A stretch of 6,147 nt of DNA, from assembly GCA_964421865.1 (NCBI GenBank), contig CAYQZH010000265.1, positions 1-6,147 on the forward strand, read 5' to 3'. The notes below the pieces were generated by a model. The model worked only from the letters and a program-made list of their open reading frames with translations. It made no database searches and had not been told where the DNA came from. Positions 1-4,909 of the stretch are shown here, in pieces. Positions within the stretch are counted from its first letter, which is position 1. Each line of letters starts with the position of its first letter. The DNA is from SBAX01 sp964421865 (GTDB lineage: Bacteria; Planctomycetota; Phycisphaerae; UBA1845). Both the position numbers and the translations under genes were made by a program.

Positions 1-288
1 CGGAAGGAGTTCGTCGTCGCGTGGTTGCTCGGCGTGGGGTGCGGAGGAGTGGTGGCGTCGGTCGTGTGGGCGTGGAAGGGGCGATCGACCGTGGCCCTCG
101 CCCTGGGATCGAGCATCGCCTTGTCGATGGTGACGGCCTGCCTGCTGGGCGTCGCTTTGCCGATGGGCGTGCGCGCCTTACGCGGCGATCCGCGGATCGC
201 CTCCGGACCCGTGGTTCTCGCGGGCGCCGACATCGCCACGCTGGCGCTGTACCTCGGACTGGCGGCGCGGATGCTAGGCGCACCATGA
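1..288 (+). CDS. mgtE: MgtE-type magnesium transporter, C-terminal fragment
   Basis: The reading frame is open from base 1 and ends at TGA 286-288. It gives 95 residues, the C-terminal end of a gene that begins outside the window. It contains three hydrophobic helices (about residues 4-24, 31-57 and 70-92), which match the last three of the five membrane helices of MgtE magnesium channels of the inner membrane. The stretch DPRIASGP (63-70), followed by an aspartate at 77 inside the last helix, corresponds to the DPAxASGP...D signature of the family. That aspartate is the pore residue that binds Mg2+. The match is divergent: the usual TT before the aspartate is AG here, and the Asn normally found at the start of the LLG helix is Ser42. 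The cytoplasmic N and CBS domains would lie upstream and cannot be seen. Another membrane protein is possible but less likely. Confidence 0.75.
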   Translation, partial: RKEFVVAWLLGVGCGGVVASVVWAWKGRSTVALALGSSIALSMVTACLLGVALPMGVRALRGDPRIASGPVVLAGADIATLALYLGLAARMLGAP

Positions 289-336
289 TCGAACCCTGTG
301 CGGAAAGTCCGGTGTGTTGGGCGCGCTACAAAATCG

Positions 337-717
337 ATGCCGATTGAACCCGACGAACTCGATCGAATGACGGACCGCGGTCGGCCGGTCCCGTTCCCGC
401 CGTTTTGCGTGGCGTGCGGATACAACTTGACGGGCGCGGCGTTGGAGCGCTGCCCGGAATGCGGCGACCTCTTCAATGCGAGGGAGTGGCGGCAGCGGGC
501 GGAGGACTTGGCCGAGCGGATCGGGCGTCACGGAATCGGCCGTCAAACAGTTCAACCAACGCGTGAAGGGCACCGCGCCGTTCTGGAGTGTGCCGGGCGT
601 CGAGTCGATCCTGTCGCTCCGCGCCCTATGGCTATCGCAGGACGGGCGCTGGGAACGGTTCCTTCGAGGCTCAGGACAGGATTGGAACACCCGACCGGCC
701 TATTCAAGGCCGCCTAA
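337..717 (+). CDS. Zinc-ribbon protein, 3' end replaced by transposase-derived sequence
   Basis: This is a 126-residue frame starting at ATG 337. A GTG at 298 and an ATG at 367 are alternative starts, and none has a strong ribosome binding site. Residues 24-43 form a compact zinc ribbon: C24-x2-C27-GYNLTG, then C39-P-E-C42-G. Small proteins and domains with this CGY(N/D)LTG...CPECG pattern are common in planctomycetes, where most are unnamed and many are membrane-linked. Zinc binding is inferred from the four cysteines; the cellular role is unknown. After about residue 58 the sequence loses any recognisable character. From about base 512 the same DNA encodes a transposase C-terminus in the next frame, so residues beyond 58 are probably not native. 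The gene begins 48 bases after the mgtE stop, on the same strand, and could be co-transcribed with it. It may be a decayed pseudogene. Confidence 0.5.
   Translation: MPIEPDELDRMTDRGRPVPFPPFCVACGYNLTGAALERCPECGDLFNAREWRQRAEDLAERIGRHGIGRQTVQPTREGHRAVLECAGRRVDPVAPRPMAIAGRALGTVPSRLRTGLEHPTGLFKAA
512..715 (+). pseudogene. Remnant of an ISKra4-like transposase C-terminus
   Basis: Read in frame 2 (codons at 512, 515 and so on), this stretch encodes GSGVTESAVKQF at about 518-553, then RVKGTAPFW at about 560-586, then ESILSLRALWLSQDGRWERF at about 602-661. The order GSGVxE, a basic K-x-R-x-K-G segment, FW or RW, then a (I/L)LxLRxxxLS helix and a short tail resembles the C-terminal end of ISKra4-type transposases and related planctomycete copies. 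Only the last 60 or so residues are present. There is no start codon of its own, no catalytic core and no terminal repeats, and the usual end of the protein is lost in a continuing frame. It lies inside the tail of the zinc-ribbon gene in a different frame. The assignment rests on recalled motif patterns. A wrong family name is possible, but a transposase-type tail is more likely than chance. Confidence 0.5.
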
Positions 718-846
718 TCTGTCACGGACCCGTACTCGACGGATTAAACGCGTTGGGTGCGGGGAATCGCCGGACTCATTGTTCAACGCGCACGCCGGTC
801 GGTCCGTAACGATCGGGGCCGGGAGTGCAAGGAGGCTATCGGTCCG
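718..846. other. Short intergenic stretch with no recognisable feature
   Basis: This lies between the zinc-ribbon/transposase remnant (plus strand) and the convergent ferredoxin gene (minus strand). I looked for a hairpin followed by a T-run that could end either transcript and did not find a clear one. No tRNA or conserved reading frame was seen. It may contain further degenerate mobile-element sequence, since the transposase-like frame stays open to 994. Confidence 0.4.
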
Positions 847-1125
847 TCAGTCCGCGAGCAAGGCAGCGAACTTCGGTTCCTGGAGCACCTGTTCGGTCGG
901 GACCATGGTAATGACATCCCACGGACAAACCTGCGCGCAGAGCTTGCAACCGATACACACGCCGAGGTCGATGGTGCAAATGCCCATCGCGTAGCCCGGA
1001 TGGGTTGGATCGGAGGTTTTGTCGATGCAATCGACGGGACAGACGGAGACGCAGGCGTCACATCCGGTGCAAAGGTCCTCGTCGAGGATGGCGAGTTGTT
1101 TGGGGAGCTTTTTCTTCTTGGCCAT
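847..1125 (-). CDS. 2[4Fe-4S] ferredoxin
   Basis: This is a 92-residue soluble iron-sulfur electron carrier. Two complete cluster motifs are visible: C19-x2-C22-x2-C25-x3-C29-P and C57-x2-C60-x2-C63-x3-C67-P, as in bacterial-type ferredoxins with two low-potential 4Fe-4S clusters. Two extra cysteines, C33 and C50, lie between them. The 27-residue gap between C29 and the next motif cysteine, C57, is longer than in the smallest clostridial ferredoxins. A lysine-rich start (KKKK at 3-6) and a hydrophobic acidic tail ending LLAD flank the core. The start is ATG at 1125-1123, which lies 2 bases after the stop of the upstream hydrolase, so the two are expected to be translated from one message. The AGGG about 12 bases upstream is a modest binding site. 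The redox partner cannot be read from this window. The family call is secure; the pathway is not. Confidence 0.93.
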   Translation of the reverse strand: MAKKKKLPKQLAILDEDLCTGCDACVSVCPVDCIDKTSDPTHPGYAMGICTIDLGVCIGCKLCAQVCPWDVITMVPTEQVLQEPKFAALLAD

Positions 1126-1127
1126 CG

Positions 1128-1955
1128 TCAGCCCGGACCCTGCGCCTTCATCCGCCCCGAATGCCCGTTTCGACCGGGAAGTCTAATCTTCATCGGCGGG
1201 AGCAGCAAGCGGCGCGGGGATGGGCCGTTCTGCGGACGACTGTTTGACGCCGGCGGAGCGGGAGGGTGGATCCGACCGTTCGGCGAAGTCGTGAGCCGGA
1301 CGGATAGCGGATAGCGATATCGTCGATCGAGTTTCCGCGAAAGGAGTTCACACACGGTGACGAGCCGGGCTCCCTTGGCGGCAATTTTCCGCAGGGCAAG
1401 ATCGGCCGTGGCTCGGTTCCAATAACCGCAGGCGTCGACCACCACCGTCACCCTCTTCCCCCGCGCCATCAGCGCGAGGGCGAGTGCCTTTACCGAGCAC
1501 TCCAGACCCGTGCCGAAAAGAATGTACTCCCCCACCGGCAGTTGACTCAGCAGCCGATCGGCCTTCGGGTTTCCCAGTAGGTCGTCGGTGCGTTTGCGGA
1601 AGATCACCTGCTGATAGCAGCCGAAGAGATCCATGGGGACGGTCAGGGTGTTGTCCGCTTCGACCCACGCGTGGAGCGGCAAGATCGTGAAGTCGAGTTT
1701 GCGTTGTCCGCGCGAGCCGTCCACGCAGTGGATCGGATATCCGCTGTCGGACAGTTCGAAAGGGCGGTGTGATTCGATCGAGGAAACGACGGGCGCGAAG
1801 TTGCGCTTGGTCCATGCGATCATGTGTCGAAGCTGCGGAATCAAGTCGTGAACATTGGCGACGGGAAATGCGCCGGCGGGTTCGCAGAAGTCCCGCTGGG
1901 TGTTGATGTCGACAACGACGCATTCGAACGCCCGACCGTTCCTGCGTGCGATCAT
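1128..1955 (-). CDS. Isochorismatase-like cysteine hydrolase
   Basis: This 275-residue protein belongs to the isochorismatase/nicotinamidase superfamily, cytoplasmic enzymes that hydrolyse amides or vinyl ethers. The N-terminal strand VVVDINTQRDF supplies the catalytic Asp16. HCVDGSRG at 76-83 corresponds to the family's HCxxGTxG. K121 (in IFRKRTDD) is the likely catalytic lysine. GTGLECSV at 148-155 carries nucleophile C153, followed by the usual helix and VVVDACGYW. The triad is therefore complete, but the substrate is not evident. I chose ATG 1955-1953 because the 41 residues upstream (an ORF reaching 2078) are Arg/Gly-rich and unlike the family. The fold ends near residue 208. The last 60 or so residues are Pro/Arg-rich and unusual, and could be disordered or a decayed extension. 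The gene precedes the ferredoxin by 2 bases, so co-expression is likely. Confidence 0.85.
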   Translation of the reverse strand: MIARRNGRAFECVVVDINTQRDFCEPAGAFPVANVHDLIPQLRHMIAWTKRNFAPVVSSIESHRPFELSDSGYPIHCVDGSRGQRKLDFTILPLHAWVEADNTLTVPMDLFGCYQQVIFRKRTDDLLGNPKADRLLSQLPVGEYILFGTGLECSVKALALALMARGKRVTVVVDACGYWNRATADLALRKIAAKGARLVTVCELLSRKLDRRYRYPLSVRLTTSPNGRIHPPAPPASNSRPQNGPSPRRLLLPPMKIRLPGRNGHSGRMKAQGPG

Positions 1956-2146
1956 CTTCCGACCCCCGCAATGCCGCCGGCGACATCCACGCGATACGCC
2001 ATGGATGCGGCCCGAACTCCACGATCCGTTGAGGGCGGGGGGCTTGCTTCCTTCCCTTCCCACGACCCTTCGGTTCATCTACTTGGGGAGATGTGCGGCT
2101 TCCAATCTGCGCCCAAGTGTAGCCGCGGAAACCCCGCAAAGCGACC

Positions 2147-2190
2147 AATTCCTACAATTTCTTTAACTTTATTCAGCGTAAATGGTTATG
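2147..2190. promoter_or_regulatory. AT-rich patch, candidate promoter between divergent genes
   Basis: In otherwise GC-rich DNA, this roughly 44-base patch is strikingly AT-rich. It lies about 190 bases upstream of the minus-strand hydrolase start and is the only such patch in the divergent intergenic region. On the minus strand, TTTACG followed after 17 bases by AATTGT is a weak -35/-10 pair. I see no clean consensus on either strand. The call rests on composition and position only. Confidence 0.3.
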
Positions 2191-2304
2191 GCGGACACCC
2201 CGGTCGCGTGGAGTTGTGAGTTCTAGCCGTCGCGGCGAAACCGAGCCCTTCACGACCCCGGGGAACCCCTCCCGCCATGGCTGAGGGAAATGCTCGCGAT
2301 TAAG

Positions 2305-2329
2305 GCCCGGCGATGAAGTACAGCCGGGC
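2305..2329. repeat. Inverted repeat / stem-loop 1
   Basis: A perfect 7-bp inverted repeat: GCCCGGC at 2305-2311 and GCCGGGC at 2323-2329, enclosing an 11-base loop. No T-run follows on either strand, so it is not a standard terminator. It is the first of three well-formed stems within about 110 bases. Confidence 0.55.
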
Positions 2330-2340
2330 ACAAACGTAAG

Positions 2341-2363
2341 CCGATAAACAGGGATGTTATCGG
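2341..2363. repeat. Inverted repeat / stem-loop 2
   Basis: CCGATAAAC at 2341-2349 pairs with GTTATCGG at 2356-2363, an 8-bp stem with one bulged A and a 6-base loop. With G2340, the left arm also reads GCCGATAA, the consensus -10 element of sigma-28 promoters. The stem is AT-containing in a GC-rich setting, so it is less easily explained by composition than its neighbours. It could be a protein-binding palindrome or an RNA hairpin. Confidence 0.5.
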
Positions 2364-2386
2364 ACAAGCTGGGCGGCGGCCTGCTT

Positions 2387-2411
2387 CGGGCGCGGTTCGG
2401 TGTCGCGCCCG
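2387..2411. repeat. Inverted repeat / stem-loop 3
   Basis: A perfect 8-bp inverted repeat: CGGGCGCG at 2387-2394 and CGCGCCCG at 2404-2411, around a 9-base loop. A flanking T-G wobble could extend it. Very stable if transcribed. No T-run follows. Confidence 0.55.
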
Positions 2412-2468
2412 GTCGCTTGGAAGGTGACGTCGGCATGGCACTTGTTATGCGGAAGCTGCGAGCCCATC

Positions 2469-2502
2469 GCAGCCCCTGCCGCACCCGCTGTAGGGTGGCT
2501 GC
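2469..2502. repeat. Two-level stem-loop 4
   Basis: The outer arms GCAGC (2469-2473) and GCTGC (2498-2502) enclose an inner hairpin, CACCC (2482-2486) with GGGTG (2493-2497), which has a 6-base loop. The left side has a large unpaired segment, so alternative pairings with the G-run at 2502-2507 are possible. A smaller stem, CAGAC (2549-2553) with GTCTG (2562-2566), follows downstream. Confidence 0.4.
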
Positions 2503-2684
2503 GGGGGCGTCAAGGAAGGCTTATCGGATGTGCCGAAAACGGCCGCTTCAGACGCAAGGCGGTCTGGGAAATGGACGATGAATCGTGGGTCCCAGGTCGA
2601 AGGAGCGCGTTTTCAGGGGAGTGCTGCGGCACGGAGCGAGATGCGGGGAGCGGCACGTCGCACGGAGAGTGCGGCCGGTGACAT

Positions 2685-2690
2685 GGAGGT
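2685..2690 (+). promoter_or_regulatory. Ribosome binding site that sets the lipoprotein start
   Basis: GGAGGT lies 10 bases before ATG 2701. It favours that ATG over the in-frame ATGs at 2530 and 2683, and places a hydrophobic export signal at the very N-terminus. Confidence 0.6.
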
Positions 2691-2700
2691 ACGGTCAGGG

Positions 2701-3420
2701 ATGACAGGAGGTCGGCCTCCAACGAGCCACGGATGGGTGTTTTTGTGTCTGCTCGTCGGGAGCGCGGCGCCGGTCGGCTGCGCCGGTCATCGAGAGCCGG
2801 TTGGACCGGTTGTCGTGCCGAACCCGAGGCTGGGCCGCGTGACGATTGCGGTCGCACCCGCCCTGAATCTCAGCGGGTCGACGGATTTCGATCCCAATCG
2901 CTTCGCGGATTTGATGGCCGGTGAGCTGACCTACGCCGAGCACGTCTCGGTGATCCCGGTCAGCCGCGTGCTGGGCGTCCTCGCGGCCCAAGGCGTGGAC
3001 CGCGTGGGATCGCCGGCTCAGGCAAGTGAGATCGCGTCGCGCGTGGGCGCGGATGCGATCCTGGTCTTCGCCGTGATAGAGTATGACCCCTATGATCCGC
3101 CGCGCGTGGGTATCTCCGCTCAACTGTACGCCGCAACGCCGGCGACGGATCACCCAGCGGCCGGCGACGGCGCGTCCGATCGAGCGTCCACCGGTCTGCT
3201 CGCCGAGACGCAGCGACGTTTCGACGCCGCGCACGCCGATATCAGTGACGAAATCCGAAGCTTCGCCCGACAGCGGAGTGCGGATGGCAGCGCCTACGGT
3301 TGGCGGAAGTACGTCGTCAGCCAGCAGCATTTCATCCAATACTGCTGCTCGGCCACCATCCGGGCGTTATTGAACGGTCAGGGAGGGCCGGTGGTCGTGG
3401 GGAGTGATCACGAGAGGTAG
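2701..3420 (+). CDS. Predicted exported lipoprotein, CsgG/LpoB/TolB-N-like
   Basis: This 239-residue protein has an N-terminal signal: a short polar start, a hydrophobic stretch at about 12-25, then G26-C27. C27 is the probable lipid-bearing cysteine, although the lipobox (P-V-G-C) is not ideal. After a Pro-rich linker, the 46-145 region reads as alternating strands and helices: VTIAVAPALNLSG, then DFDPNRFADLMAGEL, VSVIPVSRVLGVL, ASEIASRVGADAILVFAVIEY and VGISAQLY. This is the layout of the CsgG, LpoB, GNA1162 and TolB-N group of periplasmic or outer-membrane-associated lipoproteins (residue N56, then a short-lived strand, then the GADAIL strand). The C-terminal segment (about 180-225) contains a conserved-looking helix with YCCSA. 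The precise role is unknown, but envelope assembly is a reasonable inference. It is followed 7 bases later by the 68-aa protein gene, whose binding site overlaps this stop codon. Confidence 0.65.
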   Translation: MTGGRPPTSHGWVFLCLLVGSAAPVGCAGHREPVGPVVVPNPRLGRVTIAVAPALNLSGSTDFDPNRFADLMAGELTYAEHVSVIPVSRVLGVLAAQGVDRVGSPAQASEIASRVGADAILVFAVIEYDPYDPPRVGISAQLYAATPATDHPAAGDGASDRASTGLLAETQRRFDAAHADISDEIRSFARQRSADGSAYGWRKYVVSQQHFIQYCCSATIRALLNGQGGPVVVGSDHER

Positions 3421-3427
3421 GGATGCC

Positions 3428-3634
3428 ATGAGCGTGATTCGGCAGTTGTCGTTGGTGAAGGGCGAAGAGCGCTTTGTGTTCCGCTACCAGCCGGGACAGG
3501 AGCCGAGGGTGATTGACGCCTTTGCTGAGCTTGCGGCGGACCGAGGGAGCCGTTTCGACTGGTTCGACGCCGCGGTGCTCAGCTACCAGATGGGCCGACG
3601 ATTGGAGACGGAGCTCGATCAGATCGCGACGTAG
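3428..3634 (+). CDS. 68-aa conserved hypothetical protein
   Basis: A small acidic cytoplasmic protein with no signal peptide and no cysteines. ATG 3428 is preferred over the in-frame ATG at 3404, which lies inside the previous gene. A strong purine-rich site (GAGGTAGGGA) lies just upstream and includes the lipoprotein stop, which suggests coupled translation. The sequence has an N-terminal strand pair (LSLVKGEERFVFRY), then PGQEPRVIDAFAELAADRG, and a C-terminal helix beginning FDWFDAAVLSYQMGRRL. This amphipathic, well-ordered composition and good codon use support a real gene. Proteins of this appearance occur in planctomycetes to my recollection, but I know of no assigned function. It could be a partner or regulator of the upstream lipoprotein's operon; this is inference from position only. 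Confidence 0.7.
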   Translation: MSVIRQLSLVKGEERFVFRYQPGQEPRVIDAFAELAADRGSRFDWFDAAVLSYQMGRRLETELDQIAT

Positions 3635-3720
3635 CGTAGGGGCACGGACGGTGACCGCCGCCGGGTTGGGGATTATGATCCGGGGGACGAGGGTAGTTTC
3701 GCCGATGTGTATTTGCGATC

Positions 3721-4728
3721 ATGAAAGAGAATCCATTGATTGACGAATTTCTGAACTACCTGAAGTTCGAGCGGCACTTCTCGCCGCATACGGCGAAGTG
3801 CTACTCGGCCGACCTCGCGCAGTTCTCCGCGTTTCTCATGGGGGACACGGCCGCGGCGGCGGGTCGTCAGAACTTCGCCGGGGCGGCGCCGACCTCACGG
3901 ATGTCCGCGAGCGGACAGGCCGGCGGCGGTGGAACGGCCGTCCTGGCCGAACCTCAACTGCAACAGAAGCTCCGCGACGCCGATACGGAACAAATCAAGT
4001 TGTTCCTGGCGTTCCTCGGAACGCAGAATTACTCGAAATCCACCGTGGCGCGGAAATTGGCGACGCTGCGGAGCTTCTACAAGTTCTGCCTGCGTCGGGG
4101 ATACGTGAAGGCCCATCCGCTGGCCACGATCCGCACGCCCAAGCAGGAGAAGCGGCTGCCGAAGTTCCTTGAGCTGGAACAAATTACCAAGCTGCTCTCC
4201 ACGCCGGACGACGGCACGCTGCTCGGCGCCCGCGACAAGGCCATGCTCGAGGTGCTGTTCTCCACCGGCGTTCGGGTGAGCGAATTGGTGGACCTGAACT
4301 TCGCGGACCTGGACTTCGAGGGACAGGCGGTGCGCGTCCGCGGCAAAGGTAAGAAACAGCGGACGTCCCCGATCGGGCCGACGGCCCTGGCCGCGATCCA
4401 GAAATACCTCCAGCTTCGTCGCGCTGACGCGCGATCGACCAACTTCGACCAGAGCGCCGTGTTCGTCAACAAGCACGGACAACGGCTCAGCACACGAAGC
4501 GTCCGCCGCAAGCTCGATAAGTACCTGGCCGAGTGCGGATTGGATCCCACGATCAGTCCGCATACGCTCCGGCACAGCTTCGCCACCCACATGCTCAATC
4601 GCGGCGCCGACCTGCGGAGCGTGCAGGAGTTGCTGGGCCACCAGTCGCTCTCCACGACGCAGGTCTATACTCACTTGACCACGCCGCGACTGAAGGCCGT
4701 GTACGACGACGCTCATCCGAGGGCCTAG
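3721..4728 (+). CDS. xerC: Tyrosine recombinase XerC
   Basis: This 335-residue site-specific recombinase acts with a partner Xer protein at dif to resolve chromosome dimers. The N-terminal SAM-like core-binding domain spans about 3-130 (start FLNYLKFERHFSPHTAKCYSADL). The catalytic domain spans about 145-335. All catalytic residues are visible: R185 (STGVRVSEL), K209 (GKGK), H281 and R284 (HTLRHSFATH), H307 (LLGHQ) and nucleophile Y316 (TTQVYTHL). The ending VYDDAHPRA matches XerC rather than XerD. It is longer than the usual 300 residues because of an Ala/Gly-rich insert of about 40 residues (42-82) in the N-terminal domain. ATG 3721 gives a canonical N-terminus, though the binding site before it is poor. 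It is 86 bases from the preceding gene and may have its own promoter. It appears intact and housekeeping rather than part of an element. Confidence 0.93.
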   Translation: MKENPLIDEFLNYLKFERHFSPHTAKCYSADLAQFSAFLMGDTAAAAGRQNFAGAAPTSRMSASGQAGGGGTAVLAEPQLQQKLRDADTEQIKLFLAFLGTQNYSKSTVARKLATLRSFYKFCLRRGYVKAHPLATIRTPKQEKRLPKFLELEQITKLLSTPDDGTLLGARDKAMLEVLFSTGVRVSELVDLNFADLDFEGQAVRVRGKGKKQRTSPIGPTALAAIQKYLQLRRADARSTNFDQSAVFVNKHGQRLSTRSVRRKLDKYLAECGLDPTISPHTLRHSFATHMLNRGADLRSVQELLGHQSLSTTQVYTHLTTPRLKAVYDDAHPRA

Positions 4729-4909
4729 CCCAAGTTAGACACCTGCGGGGCGTTTCAAGATTTTTTCAGGATCGTCGTCCGTATTGGCGTGGGCGTGCGG
4801 TCGGTTTTCGCGTTTCAAAGTCGATGTAGTCACGACCTTCCCCATTGTTTTCGCATTTTCGATTTGGCATTCTTGTTGCAGAAGGATCGAACTTCGCGGC
4901 AGGGATGCG
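4729..4909. other. Spacer between xerC and the insertion sequence, probably with its left end
   Basis: This 181-base stretch is more AT-rich than the genes around it, with T-runs at about 4761-4766 and 4845-4860. It contains a 9-base direct repeat, GCGTTTCAA, at 4750-4758 and 4810-4818. As it directly precedes a transposase gene, it probably includes the element's left terminal repeat and promoter. The boundary cannot be fixed because the right end lies outside the window. Confidence 0.5.

Larger units (their letters stand above)
1956..2700. other. Long divergent intergenic region (about 745 bases)
   Basis: This separates the minus-strand hydrolase-ferredoxin pair from the plus-strand lipoprotein gene. 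No reading frame here looks like a real protein; the frames present are short, Arg/Pro-rich and share no family features. The region contains an AT-rich patch (2147-2190), a run of stem-loops (2305-2566) and the leader with ribosome binding site of the lipoprotein gene (about 2570-2700). The stretch 2191-2304 shows nothing specific. Confidence 0.6.

Noticed and set aside
718..994. Continuation of the frame-2 transposase-like protein to base 994
   Set aside because: After about 715 the residues no longer resemble the family, and the frame runs antisense into the ferredoxin gene.
1348..2148. A 266-residue minus-strand frame overlapping the hydrolase
   Set aside because: It is Arg-rich and out of frame with the recognised cysteine hydrolase; its length is explained by GC content.
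2340..2380. Integron attC site near a tyrosine recombinase
   Set aside because: The arms do not match the GTTRRRY / RYYYAAC core pattern, and the recombinase is a XerC with its typical ending, not an integron integrase.
2305..2411. Rho-independent terminators
   Set aside because: The stems are good, but none is followed by a T-run on either strand, and no gene ends here.
2173..2484. Possible 103-residue protein on the minus strand in the intergenic region
   Set aside because: It is Arg/Pro/Ser-rich, has no ribosome binding site and no motif, and overlaps the inverted repeats, which would account for its odd composition.
3895..4716. A 273-residue minus-strand open frame
   Set aside because: It is antisense to xerC, whose catalytic residues are all present on the plus strand. 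No recognisable domain.
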